This document shows, in pieces, positions 25,459 through 34,938 of a stretch of DNA of 64,000 nt. How positions within the stretch are numbered: position 1 is the first letter of the stretch; every line of letters starts with the position of its first letter. The position numbers and the translations under genes were made by a program. The DNA is from Planctomycetota bacterium. Its GTDB lineage: Bacteria > Planctomycetota > Phycisphaerae > Phycisphaerales > Phycisphaeraceae. The stretch spans positions 1-64,000 of the forward strand of contig JAIOPN010000064.1 of the NCBI GenBank assembly GCA_021413865.1, in the 5' to 3' direction. The notes below the pieces were generated by a model. That model did not search any database. It saw only the letters and a list, made by a program, of their open reading frames with translations, and had not been told where the DNA came from.

Positions 25459-25464
25459 ATTCCA

Positions 25465-25492
25465 ATTATTCGTCGGGAGGCGGCGGAGTCAA
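25465..25492 (-). promoter_or_regulatory. Candidate promoter of the structured RNA
   Basis: On the minus strand TTGACT (25487-25492) is followed after 16 bases by AATAAT (25465-25470), a good sigma-70-type pair that stands out in this GC-rich sequence. Transcription would start around 25458, at the first hairpin. Confidence 0.6.
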
Positions 25493-25580
25493 TAAAAATT
25501 AGTGTGTGGTGCGTAGTGCATGGTGCGCGGCGGATGGAATCCATCAGAATCGAGGAACCGCCGGCCGATATACTGCCCGC

Positions 25581-26687
25581 ATGACCGTCGCCCCCACGGC
25601 CGAAGCCGCGCCAACCCCCGCACCCACACCCAACGTCCCGCCGCTGCTGGAGGTGCGGAAACTCAAGACCTGGTTCCCGGTGCGGCGCGGGCTGCTGCGG
25701 AAAACGGTCGGCCACGTCCGGGCGGTGGATGACGTGGACCTGGACGTGTTTCCCGGCGAGACGCTCGGTCTGGTGGGCGAATCGGGCTGCGGGAAATCAA
25801 CCGTCGGCCGGACGGTGCTGCGCCTGATCCACGCGACGGCGGGTTCGGTGAGGTTCGACGGCCAAGACGTCTTTGCTGCCGGGCGCGCCGAACTAAAGGC
25901 GCTGCGTCGGCAGATGCAGATTGTATTCCAGGACCCGGTGGGCTCGCTGAACCCGCGGATGACCGTCGGGCGCATCCTCTCCGAACCGATCGCGGTGCAC
26001 GGGCTGGCCAAGGGGAGCGCTCTGCGCGACCGGGTGGCGACGCTGCTGACGCGCGTAGGGCTTTCGCCGGATTACGCCACGCGGTACCCGCACGAGTTCT
26101 CCGGGGGACAGCGGCAGAGGATCGGGATCGCCCGCGCCCTCTCGCTGGAGCCGCGGTTCATCGTCTGCGACGAGCCGGTCAGCGCGCTGGACGTCTCGAT
26201 CCAGTCGCAGGTCCTCAACCTGCTGAGCCAGCTCAAGGAGGACCTGGGGCTGTCGTATCTGTTCATCGCGCACAACCTGGCGGTGGTCGAGCACTTCTGC
26301 GACCGGGTGGCGGTGATGTACCTGGGGCGGATCGTGGAGCTTGCCGGCCGTGACGCGATCTACGCCAACGCGAGGCACCCCTACACGCGTGCGCTGTTGA
26401 GCGCCGCGCCGCAGCCCGAGCCGGTGCGGGCGCGGGGGCGCGTCGTGCTGCCGGGCGAGGTGCCCTCTCCGATCAATCCACCGACCGGCTGTGCGTTCCA
26501 CCCCCGCTGCCCGCTGACGCGCACGCTGGCCGCCGGCGCGGAAGCGGCCCGGACGGTGGCAATCACGGTGATGGGCGAGCCGGCGCGGGTGATGAAGCGG
26601 TGCGTGGAGGAGAGGCCTGAGTTGCAGCCGATCAACGGCGAGGCGAGGCACTGCGCGGCGTGTTTCTTCGAGCAAGAGCAGGGCTGA
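25581..26687 (+). CDS. Oligopeptide/dipeptide ABC transporter ATP-binding protein (OppF/DppF type)
   Basis: The protein has 368 residues from ATG 25581. It carries Walker A 'GESGCGKST', Q-loop '[14 protein letters not shown]', signature '[15 protein letters not shown]', Walker B '[12 protein letters not shown]' and switch His '[10 protein letters not shown]'. The C-terminus has the oligo_HPY-type end 'GCAFHPRCP' that marks peptide and nickel importers. It would hydrolyse ATP on the cytoplasmic side of an Opp/Dpp-type permease. No permease, binding protein or second ATPase lies beside it, so it is an orphan. A short Pro-rich leader (residues 1-22) is unusual. Confidence 0.9.
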   Translation: MTVAPTAEAAPTPAPTPNVPPLLEVRKLKTWFPVRRGLLRKTVGHVRAVDDVDLDVFPGETLGLVGESGCGKSTVGRTVLRLIHATAGSVRFDGQDVFAAGRAELKALRRQMQIVFQDPVGSLNPRMTVGRILSEPIAVHGLAKGSALRDRVATLLTRVGLSPDYATRYPHEFSGGQRQRIGIARALSLEPRFIVCDEPVSALDVSIQSQVLNLLSQLKEDLGLSYLFIAHNLAVVEHFCDRVAVMYLGRIVELAGRDAIYANARHPYTRALLSAAPQPEPVRARGRVVLPGEVPSPINPPTGCAFHPRCPLTRTLAAGAEAARTVAITVMGEPARVMKRCVEERPELQPINGEARHCAACFFEQEQG

Positions 26688-26701
26688 ACGGATAGGCCAC
26701 G

Positions 26702-27844
26702 TCACCCGCCGATCTCACCCAGCACGGACTGGGCGAGCTGGCGTTGCTGTGGGTCCTGCAGCCGGAGGAGCGCGGCGGCGAGCAGCTCTTTGCCGCGGTC
26801 CTTGCGGTCGAGGTAGCGGGCGCAGAGCACGCCGAGGATGAGTTCGACCTGGTCGCGGTGCGGGTCGGCGCGGTAACTGGTGAGAAACAACTCGTACGCC
26901 TGGGCGGCGGAGTGGAACTTGCCGACGGCCATGAGCTGGTTGGCCACGTCGATCTGCTGCTGCTGCGCCAGCACGGCGTTGGGGGCGATGGCGAGCAACT
27001 CCTCGTACGCCGCCGCGGCCGCGTCGAGCCGGTGTGCCGTGACATCGGCCGCGATGCGGGCACGCAACTCGATGACGCGCGGGTCCGCGCTCCCGGCGGA
27101 GGGTGTGCCGTCCGCCGCCAGCACAACGCCCGCCTCGGGTTCGTGCTCCCACGGGCGATACCCCTGCCGGGTGAGGTTGCGGAACTGCTCCCGCCTGCGT
27201 TTCTGCTCCCAGAGCGCGAGCATGTCGTAAGGCTCGCGCGGGAGCACCCGGACCCAGAGCAGGGTCATGCCCACAAAAAACCCGAAGATATACCCCGCCA
27301 GGTGCGCCGCGTAAGCGACGCTTCCCTCGCCGGCGCCCCACAGGACAAAGTTGGTGGCGATCTGGAAGAGGATGAGCACCACGCCCGACACCTCGAAGGT
27401 GCCGGGGATGAAAAACCAGTAGAGCATCGTGACGTTGCTGAGCGGGAAGAGCGCCAGGTAGGCCCCGGTGACGGCGGCGACGGCGCCGCTGGCGCCCAGC
27501 ACGGGAACCGTCTCGACCAGCGCGTGCCCCAGCCCCGCGAGGATGCCCCCCGCCAGGTAGAACGCGAGGTAGCCCGCCTTGCCCAGCCGATCCTCGACGC
27601 TGTTGCCAAAGACGTAGAGGAAGACCATGTTCCCCGCCAGGTGGAGCAGGTTGGCGTGCATGAACTGGTAGGTGATGAACGGGAAGAGCCGCGGGAGGCC
27701 CGGGTCGAGGAAGTAGGCGGCGACGCCCTGTTCCTGGAGCCTGTTGTGGGTGAAGGCGAAGACGACCACGTTGATAACGATCAGGGTCACGTTGACCCAT
27801 GGCGTGGAATGGAGCCGGCGGTCGCTGCGGATGGGGAAGAACAT
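26702..27844 (-). CDS. Rhomboid-family intramembrane serine protease with helical C-terminal domain
   Basis: The protein has 380 residues. Residues 15-215 form six or seven membrane helices of the rhomboid fold: 'FITYQFMHANLLHLAGNMVF' (H and N of the oxyanion region), 'PVLGASGAVAAVTGAYLALF' (catalytic Ser in GASG) and 'YAAHLAGYIFGF' (catalytic His). It cleaves transmembrane segments of client proteins in the cytoplasmic membrane. A charged linker (220-270) leads to an about 110-residue helical C-terminal part with TPR-like repeats ('RLDAAAAAYEELLAIAPNAV', 'KFHSAAQAYELFLTSYR'), probably for substrate or partner binding. It is probably co-transcribed with the upstream zinc-ribbon membrane protein (39-base gap). 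Confidence 0.9.
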   Translation of the reverse strand: MFFPIRSDRRLHSTPWVNVTLIVINVVVFAFTHNRLQEQGVAAYFLDPGLPRLFPFITYQFMHANLLHLAGNMVFLYVFGNSVEDRLGKAGYLAFYLAGGILAGLGHALVETVPVLGASGAVAAVTGAYLALFPLSNVTMLYWFFIPGTFEVSGVVLILFQIATNFVLWGAGEGSVAYAAHLAGYIFGFFVGMTLLWVRVLPREPYDMLALWEQKRRREQFRNLTRQGYRPWEHEPEAGVVLAADGTPSAGSADPRVIELRARIAADVTAHRLDAAAAAYEELLAIAPNAVLAQQQQIDVANQLMAVGKFHSAAQAYELFLTSYRADPHRDQVELILGVLCARYLDRKDRGKELLAAALLRLQDPQQRQLAQSVLGEIGG

Positions 27845-27883
27845 GGGCGGTCGTGACGGCGGCGGTTCGGGTTGGCCGGTCGG

Positions 27884-29047
27884 TCAGGGTTGATCGTCAA
27901 CCACGCCGGCGCCGATGATCTCCCACCGTGCGATTGAATCCTGTTTCATGGGGAGGACGACGGCGAACTCGATGCGCTGCCGGGCATCCACCGGTTGTGC
28001 CCACGAGGTGGTCCAACGCCCCTGGGCCTGATCGTGGGCATTGTACGCGGTGATGAGGAAAAGCGCCCGGCTGATCGGGCGCGTGAGCGTGTTGTAGGTG
28101 GTGATCTGCAGCGCCGTGTGCCCGCCCCGCAGCGGCGAGGGCGTCGAGACAACCTGTTCAAACGTCGAACCCAGAGTCACGGGCAGGCTCACCTCCACGT
28201 TCCAGTCCAGGGTCTGCATCTTCTGATACATGTCCGGCGGAACTTCGACGCTGATGTCGCGCGGCTTCTGGGTGTTGAGCAGCATCAGCGGCACGTGCGC
28301 CTGCGCGAAGGGGTTGCCGTCGTTGTCGATCAACGCCAGGTTCAGCGTGCAGCCCTCGTAGATCTCAAAGCTGTCGAGTTCTATGCGCCCCTGCAGGACG
28401 ACCTGCCCCGTGGAGGTCTTCACCATCGTCTGGTTCTCGAACCGGACCGGGGCGGTGCGAGAGGGCTTGCGCAGCGCCGCGGTTGAGGGCTCCCACACGG
28501 GCTCCGGGACGCGATCGATGCGGACAAGCGTCACCGAAGAATCGGGCGAGTTGAAAGCAAGAGTCTCGGGGGAAGGCAGGGCGCTGCGTTGCACGAGCAT
28601 GACGCCGCCGCCGATCAGCGCCAATACGAGCAGAACGGTCACCGCGACGAAAGCGATCTTGAACCCGCCTCCCCGCGGGGCGGCGGCCTCACCAGGAGGG
28701 TCCTCGTCGAGGACGGCTTCAACCAGGGTCTCCTCCACGGCGCGGGGCACGGCCGGCGGCGGCGATGCGGGGCGCGCGGGTTCCGGCGACCTGCGGACCG
28801 GTCGCGGGGCGGCGCGATCGATCGCCGACACGCCCCCGGCGGGCGTCGCGGGGGGCGCGGCCGCCACACCGGTCGGCAATAGATCGGCGTCCGCGTGTGT
28901 TGCCGGCTGCGCGACCGCCACCCGCCTTGTCGTCTGCGGGTTCACGGGGAATCTCTGCCCGCACTTGGTGCACAGCATCGTCGCACCGTGCCGCGCAAAC
29001 GGCGTACGTATCACGTTCCCGCACGACCCGCAGGTCATCTCATACAT
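27884..29047 (-). CDS. Membrane protein with N-terminal zinc ribbon
   Basis: The protein has 387 residues. The N-terminus is a four-Cys zinc ribbon ('MTCGSCGNVIRTPFARHG' then 'LCTKCGQRFP'). A long Ala/Pro-rich disordered stretch (45-125) and one membrane helix follow ('IAFVAVTVLLVLALIGGGVM', about 130-150). The outer part (170-387) is beta-rich ('RIELDSFEIYEGCTLNLALI', 'TALQITTYNTLTRPISRALF') and resembles no enzyme I recognise. The architecture (cytosolic zinc ribbon, single helix, outer beta domain) suggests a sensor or scaffold. It precedes the rhomboid gene in the same direction. Confidence 0.72.
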   Translation of the reverse strand: MYEMTCGSCGNVIRTPFARHGATMLCTKCGQRFPVNPQTTRRVAVAQPATHADADLLPTGVAAAPPATPAGGVSAIDRAAPRPVRRSPEPARPASPPPAVPRAVEETLVEAVLDEDPPGEAAAPRGGGFKIAFVAVTVLLVLALIGGGVMLVQRSALPSPETLAFNSPDSSVTLVRIDRVPEPVWEPSTAALRKPSRTAPVRFENQTMVKTSTGQVVLQGRIELDSFEIYEGCTLNLALIDNDGNPFAQAHVPLMLLNTQKPRDISVEVPPDMYQKMQTLDWNVEVSLPVTLGSTFEQVVSTPSPLRGGHTALQITTYNTLTRPISRALFLITAYNAHDQAQGRWTTSWAQPVDARQRIEFAVVLPMKQDSIARWEIIGAGVVDDQP

Positions 29048-29156
29048 TCAGTGACACTCTAGCACGCCCCGGCCCCTCCGGGCCCAATACCTCTCCCCAC
29101 GCAAAACCGCTCGCCGAGTACCATGCACCCGCCCCCTCCCGGGGACTTACAGACCC

Positions 29157-30601
<1,445 letters not shown>

Positions 30602-30602
<1 letters not shown>

Positions 30603-30627
30603 GCGTGCCCGCTTCAGCGGGCCGTGC
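30602..30627. repeat. Palindromic repeat family A, copy 3
   Basis: The core CCCGCTTCAGCGGG flanked by GGCGTG and CCGTGC begins at the last base of the bioA stop codon. Confidence 0.7.
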
Positions 30628-30650
30628 TCGTCGAACAACGAACAGTAGGA

Positions 30651-30686
30651 AAGAAAAACCCACGCCGCAGGGCGTGGGTTTCCTTG
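30651..30686. terminator. Bidirectional terminator between bioA and rplS
   Basis: The stem AAACCCACGCC (30656-30666) pairs with GGCGTGGGTTT (30671-30681) around a GCAG loop. The minus strand has a T-rich tail (TTTTTCTTTCC) for rplS, and the plus strand has TTTCCTT for bioA. Confidence 0.88.
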
Positions 30687-30712
30687 GATTCAAATAAATC
30701 GAAGCTCGTGCC

Positions 30713-31132
30713 TCAGGCCTTGGCGGCGACGGGCGCCGCGGCGGTCTCGGCGGCGACCGGCTCGGGGACGACGGTGTCCAGCCCGCGGCGGCGGTCGCGC
30801 AGGCGACGCTTCTTGCCCACGCGGTCGCGCAGGTAGTAGAGCTTGGCGCGGCGGACGTGGCCGTGGCGCTTGACCTCGATCTTGGCGATCTTCGGGCTGT
30901 GCAGCGGCAGGATGCGCTCGACGCCCTCGTTGGCGACGATGCGCCGGACCGTCACGGTCTGGGTCACGCCGTAGCCCTGGATGTTGATGATCACGCCGTT
31001 GAACACCTGGATGCGTTCCTTGGTGCCCTCGGTGATGCGCAGATGCACGTCCACCGTGTCGCCGATACTCAGTTCGGGCAGGTCGGTCTTCAGGTGGGCC
31101 TTTTCGACGGCCTGGATCAGGGGATGGCTCAT
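30713..31132 (-). CDS. rplS: 50S ribosomal protein L19
   Basis: The protein has 139 residues, with the bL19 core at residues 1-115: 'LPELSIGDTVDVHLRITEGT', 'ERIQVFNGVIINIQGYG', 'TVTVRRIVANEGVERILPLH' and 'VRRAKLYYLRDRVGKKRRLR'. It binds 23S rRNA at the subunit interface. The last 25 residues are an Ala/Val-rich extension not needed for the fold. It is the last gene of the rpsP-trmD-rplS group on the minus strand and is followed by a strong terminator. Confidence 0.97.
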   Translation of the reverse strand: MSHPLIQAVEKAHLKTDLPELSIGDTVDVHLRITEGTKERIQVFNGVIINIQGYGVTQTVTVRRIVANEGVERILPLHSPKIAKIEVKRHGHVRRAKLYYLRDRVGKKRRLRDRRRGLDTVVPEPVAAETAAAPVAAKA

Positions 31133-31225
31133 GGTGGAGACTCCGTCACGCCGAGACCCGCCAAAAAGAGGGAGTCACGGGCGAGCCAAATAATGTATCC
31201 GAATCGGTCGATTGCGCCAAGCCGG

Positions 31226-31930
31226 TCACGGCCCCAGCAAATCCGGCCTGCGGTCGCGGGTGCGCTCCCGGGACTGCTCTTTGCGCCACTCCTCGATCTT
31301 CGCGTGGTCGCCGTTCAGCAGCACCGGGGGGACCTCCATGCCCATCCACTCACGAGGCTTGGTGTAGTGCGGGTAATCCAACAGGCCGCCGGCGCCGGGC
31401 GAGAAGCTTTCATGGTGTGTGGATTCGTCGTCGCCCAGCACGCCCGGGATCAGCCGGACCACGGCATCGATCAGCACCATCGTGGGCAACTCGCCGCCGC
31501 TGAGCACATAGTCGCCGACGCTCAGTTCCATGGGTTTGAGCCTGTCGATCACGCGTTCGTCGATGCCCTCATAATGGCCCGAAATCACGAGCAGGCGGGG
31601 CAGGAGCGCGAGTTCCTCGACGATGGATTGCCGCAGCGGCCTGCCCTGGGGGGTCATCAGGATGCGCGTCGCCGGTGCGGGGTCTTGCGCTTCCACGGCC
31701 TGCACGGCGTCCCACAGAGGCTGGCACTGCATCACCATCCCGGGCCCGCCGCCGAACGGGGCCTTGTCCACCTTGCCGTGCTTGTCGGTGGTGTAATCAC
31801 GGATGTTGGTGAGGTGGTAGCTCACGAGCGCCGCGCGGTCGCCGACGGGCTGGGCGGCGCGTTTGAGGATGCTTGTGCCCAGCACGGCCGGGAACATCTC
31901 GGGGAAGAGCGTGAGCACGTCGATTCGCAT
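31226..31930 (-). CDS. trmD: tRNA (guanine-N1)-methyltransferase
   Basis: The protein has 234 residues, the normal TrmD length. It has a SPOUT knot fold: 'MRIDVLTLFPEMF' at the start, 'DKAPFGGGPGMVMQCQPLW', 'LMTPQGRPLRQS', 'VISGHYEGIDERVIDRL' and 'MELSVGDYVLSGGELPTMVL'. These are the SAM-knot and catalytic motifs. It makes m1G37 in tRNAs reading CUN, CCN and CGG, which prevents frameshifting. It lies between rpsP and rplS in the classic order, but rimM, usually between rpsP and trmD, is missing: only a 211-base gap is there. Confidence 0.97.
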   Translation of the reverse strand: MRIDVLTLFPEMFPAVLGTSILKRAAQPVGDRAALVSYHLTNIRDYTTDKHGKVDKAPFGGGPGMVMQCQPLWDAVQAVEAQDPAPATRILMTPQGRPLRQSIVEELALLPRLLVISGHYEGIDERVIDRLKPMELSVGDYVLSGGELPTMVLIDAVVRLIPGVLGDDESTHHESFSPGAGGLLDYPHYTKPREWMGMEVPPVLLNGDHAKIEEWRKEQSRERTRDRRPDLLGP

Positions 31931-32141
31931 GGGATATAGACTCTACCCCGCTGCGCGTTGTTTAGAAATGCAAGACCCCGGCGCTTCGGCGGACCTCAGC
32001 ATCGGGTTTGGCTCAAAACCGCACCCGGGGGAAACGACGCCCACAGGGACTCGGCGCCGCCAATGAAATCCGCGGCTTTGCGTCCTGCAATCAAATGACC
32101 GAAAGACCGACAGTGGAATGCCGTCGTCGATGTATGCCGAC

Positions 32142-32552
32142 TCACTCCGCCTTGGCGGGCTCGGCGGCTGCGGCCTTCTTGGCCTCGGCGGCCTTCGCGG
32201 CGTCGGCTGCCTTGGCGGCCTTCTTGACCTCCGTGGCGGCCTGGCGGGTCTGCGTCAGCGTGCGGGCCGTACGCAGGCGGGCCTTTTCCTTGACCACGCC
32301 GGCGGGCAGTTCAATGCCTGCCTTGCTGATCAGGGTGGCGACCGTCTCTGTCGGCTGGGCACCGACGCTCAGCCAGTAGCGCACGCGGTCGGCGTTGAGC
32401 ACTACGGCCTTGGACTGGTCCTTCTCGAGCGGGTCGTACGTGCCCAGGTTCTCGATGGATGTCCCGTCGCGCGGGGAACGGATGTCCATCGCGTTGAGCC
32501 GAAAGTACGGGCGGCCACGCCGACCGAACCGCTTGAGTCGAAGCTTCACCAC
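32142..32552 (-). CDS. rpsP: 30S ribosomal protein S16
   Basis: The protein has 136 residues, with a GTG start at 32552 (the first of two tandem GTG codons). The bS16 core is residues 1-80: 'VKLRLKRFGRRGRPYFRLNA', 'ENLGTYDPLEKDQSKAVVLN' and 'RVRYWLSVGAQPTETVATLI'. It binds 16S rRNA and aids 30S assembly. The tail (about 85-136) is an Ala/Lys-rich extension, common in this phylum. It leads the group rpsP-trmD-rplS. Its divergent neighbour is the phosphofructokinase gene, 199 bases away. Confidence 0.96.
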   Translation of the reverse strand: MVKLRLKRFGRRGRPYFRLNAMDIRSPRDGTSIENLGTYDPLEKDQSKAVVLNADRVRYWLSVGAQPTETVATLISKAGIELPAGVVKEKARLRTARTLTQTRQAATEVKKAAKAADAAKAAEAKKAAAAEPAKAE

Positions 32553-32751
32553 AGGCAGGTCTCCAAGGGTCTAAACGCTCCGGCCAATGCGCCGTAGCGA
32601 GCCCATAAAGCTAACTCAAACCCGCCCGGTATTCAAGTCGCCCTATTCGCGGTCCAACAGGCCCTCCGCCGCCAGACCTTCATCGCCCGCAAACCCCGCA
32701 CTTGCATCTTACGCTCTGGCCCTGCAAACTCCGGGCTTTCGGAGCCAGACC

Positions 32752-33960
32752 ATGACCCCGTCCAAACCACAACTCCCGGTCGGCAACGCGCTGATCGGTC
32801 AATCCGGCGGCCCCACCGCCGTCATCAACCAGTCGCTCGTCGGCGTCGTCGAAGGACTGCGAGGCCACAAGAACGTGAAGAAGGTGCTCGGCGCCGTGCA
32901 CGCGCTGCGCGGCATCGTGGACGGTAAGTTCATTGAGCTGAACAAGATCGGCAGGCCGCGCCTCGAGCGCCTCGCGCAGACGCCCAGTGCCGCGCTGGGC
33001 TCCAGCCGCGACAAGCCCAACGCCGAATACTGCCGCCGCATCTTCGACCAGCTCAACCGGCACAACATCCGCTACTTCTTCTACATCGGCGGCAACGACA
33101 GCTCGGACACCTGCCGCATCGTCTCGGAGATGGCCAAGCTGGACGGCTACGCGCTGCACTGCTTCCACGTCCCCAAGACGATCGACAACGACCTGATGTG
33201 CAACGACCACACGCCCGGCTTCGCATCGGCGGCGAAGTTCGTCGCGCAGGCGTTCATGGGCGACAACCTCGAGAACGCGGCGCTGCCCGGCATCAAGATC
33301 AACATCATCATGGGGCGTCACGCCGGTTTCCTGACCGCCGCCAGCGTGCTCGCCCGCCAGAACAAGTCCGAGGGTCCGCACCTGATCTATGTGCCCGAGG
33401 TGCCCTTCTCCGTCGAAGGCTTCCTGGGCGACGTCGAGCGTGTCTACAAGCAGCACGGCCGCTGCCTCATCGCCGTCAGCGAGGGCATCCACGATTCCGA
33501 GGGTACGCCGATCATCACCAAGCTCGCGGACGCGATCGAGCGTGACTCGCACGGCAACGTGCAGCTCTCGGGCACCGGCGCGCTGGGTGATTACCTCAGC
33601 GCCGCCATCAAGGGCCACATGGGCAAAGACGCCCGCGTCCGCGCCGACACGTTCGGCTACCTGCAGCGCTGCTTCGCCGGGTGCGTCTCGCCGGTGGACG
33701 CCAAGGAAGCGCGGCAGGTCGGCCGCGAGGCCGCGCGGCACGCGCTGCTGGGCGTGACCGAGGGCTCCATCGCCATCGAGCGCGTCAGCAGCAAGCCCTA
33801 CAAGGTGCGCTACAGGCTCATCAATGTCCGCGAGGTCGCCGCCAAAACGCGCACCCTACCGCCCGAGTTCATCGTCAACGGCAACAACATCAGCGAGTCC
33901 TACCGCGGGTACCTAAGCCCGCTGGTGGGCAAGCTGCCGGTGATCGAGACGATCCGTTGA
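32752..33960 (+). CDS. Phosphofructokinase, PPi-dependent type
   Basis: The protein has 402 residues from ATG 32752. The group signature is 'FYIGGNDSSDTC' (GGNDS, with Asp where ATP enzymes have Gly) and 'HVPKTIDNDLMCNDHTPGF' (PKTID, with Lys where ATP enzymes have Gly). Both are the marks of pyrophosphate-using enzymes. 'NIIMGRHAGFLTAASVLARQ' gives the MGRxxG fructose-6-phosphate site. It should interconvert fructose-6-phosphate and fructose-1,6-bisphosphate with PPi in a reversible step of glycolysis or gluconeogenesis. The gene is monocistronic, facing murQ. The group is inferred from these two motifs. Confidence 0.9.
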   Translation: MTPSKPQLPVGNALIGQSGGPTAVINQSLVGVVEGLRGHKNVKKVLGAVHALRGIVDGKFIELNKIGRPRLERLAQTPSAALGSSRDKPNAEYCRRIFDQLNRHNIRYFFYIGGNDSSDTCRIVSEMAKLDGYALHCFHVPKTIDNDLMCNDHTPGFASAAKFVAQAFMGDNLENAALPGIKINIIMGRHAGFLTAASVLARQNKSEGPHLIYVPEVPFSVEGFLGDVERVYKQHGRCLIAVSEGIHDSEGTPIITKLADAIERDSHGNVQLSGTGALGDYLSAAIKGHMGKDARVRADTFGYLQRCFAGCVSPVDAKEARQVGREAARHALLGVTEGSIAIERVSSKPYKVRYRLINVREVAAKTRTLPPEFIVNGNNISESYRGYLSPLVGKLPVIETIR

Positions 33961-33998
33961 CTTCCTCCCCCTCCCTCGAGGGGAAGAATAGCTGATTT

Positions 33999-34913
33999 CT
34001 ACTTGGGTTCACCAAGAATTTCACGCAGCCGTCCACCGTGCTGATCCAGCAACCGCTGCGCGGCCGCAGCGTCGAGCTTCCGCCCGGCCATGACCAGCGC
34101 CAGCTTCACCCTCCCGCTGGTTTGCTTCAGCAGGGCCAACGCCTCGTCGCGTGAAACGCCGCACTGCGACGTGAGGATGCGCGCGCCGCGGTCGATGAGC
34201 TTGGCGTTGCTGACACGCAGGTCCACCATCAGATTCCCCCACGTCTTGCCTAGCTGAACCATGGCCGTGGTGGTGACCATGTTGAGTGCGAGCTTGGTGG
34301 CGGTGCCCGCCTTCATGCGCGTCGAGCCGGTGACGACCTCGGGGCCGACGAGCAGTTCAACAATGTGGTCCGCCGCGCCGGCGGGTGCTTTGGCGCAGGC
34401 GATGAGGCCCGTGGCCGCGCCGCGCGTCTTCGCCAGTTTCAGACCGCCGATCACATAAGGCGTCGTCCCCCCCGCCGCGATGCCAACGACCACGTCGCCC
34501 TTGCCGACTTTGAGTTCGTCGAATTGCGGGGCGATGCCGTCGGGGTCGTCCTCGGCCCCTTCGACGCTTTTCCGCAGCGCCCCGTCGCCGCCGGCGATGA
34601 TGCCCACAACCATGGAGGGGTCGGTGTGGAATGTGGGCGGGCACTCGCTGGCGTCGAGCACGCCGAGTCGGCCGGACGTGCCCGCGCCGAAATAAATCAG
34701 CCGGCCGCCCTGCTTCATCGCCGCCACCACCGCATCGACCAGCGGGGTCAGTGCGGGGATCGCCACGCGCACCGCCGCCGCCACGCGTGCGTCTTCGTCG
34801 TTGATCAGCAGCAGCGTTTCGGCGACGGAGAGCTTGTCGAGGTCGCGCGACGCGGCGTTGCGCTGCTCGGTAAGGACGCGTGAGCGATCGGGGATCGGTT
34901 GGGGATCGTTCAT
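33999..34913 (-). CDS. murQ: N-acetylmuramic acid 6-phosphate etherase
   Basis: The protein has 304 residues, typical for MurQ. It has the SIS sugar-isomerase domain: 'LIYFGAGTSGRLGVLDASEC', 'VVVGIAAGGTTPYVIGGLKL', 'VELLVGPEVVTGSTRMKAGT' and 'TWGNLMVDLRVSNAKLIDRG'. It cleaves the lactyl ether of MurNAc-6-phosphate, giving GlcNAc-6-phosphate and D-lactate, in the cytoplasm. It lies 25 bases downstream of anmK, whose product is MurNAc-6-P, so the two form a pathway operon for peptidoglycan recycling. Confidence 0.96.
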   Translation of the reverse strand: MNDPQPIPDRSRVLTEQRNAASRDLDKLSVAETLLLINDEDARVAAAVRVAIPALTPLVDAVVAAMKQGGRLIYFGAGTSGRLGVLDASECPPTFHTDPSMVVGIIAGGDGALRKSVEGAEDDPDGIAPQFDELKVGKGDVVVGIAAGGTTPYVIGGLKLAKTRGAATGLIACAKAPAGAADHIVELLVGPEVVTGSTRMKAGTATKLALNMVTTTAMVQLGKTWGNLMVDLRVSNAKLIDRGARILTSQCGVSRDEALALLKQTSGRVKLALVMAGRKLDAAAAQRLLDQHGGRLREILGEPK

Positions 34914-34938
34914 CGTTTTCGCATCTCTAGTATTTTCT

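Noticed and set aside
25320-25460. Guanidine-I type riboswitch (CCCGGGAGA and AAAAG...CCCGG pieces)
   Set aside because: The pieces occur in the wrong order and the other conserved stretches are missing; no downstream gene on that strand would be controlled.
33961-33990. Terminator between phosphofructokinase and murQ
   Set aside because: CCCTCGAGGG is a palindrome too short and without a T-run on either strand; it may be only a REP-like scrap.
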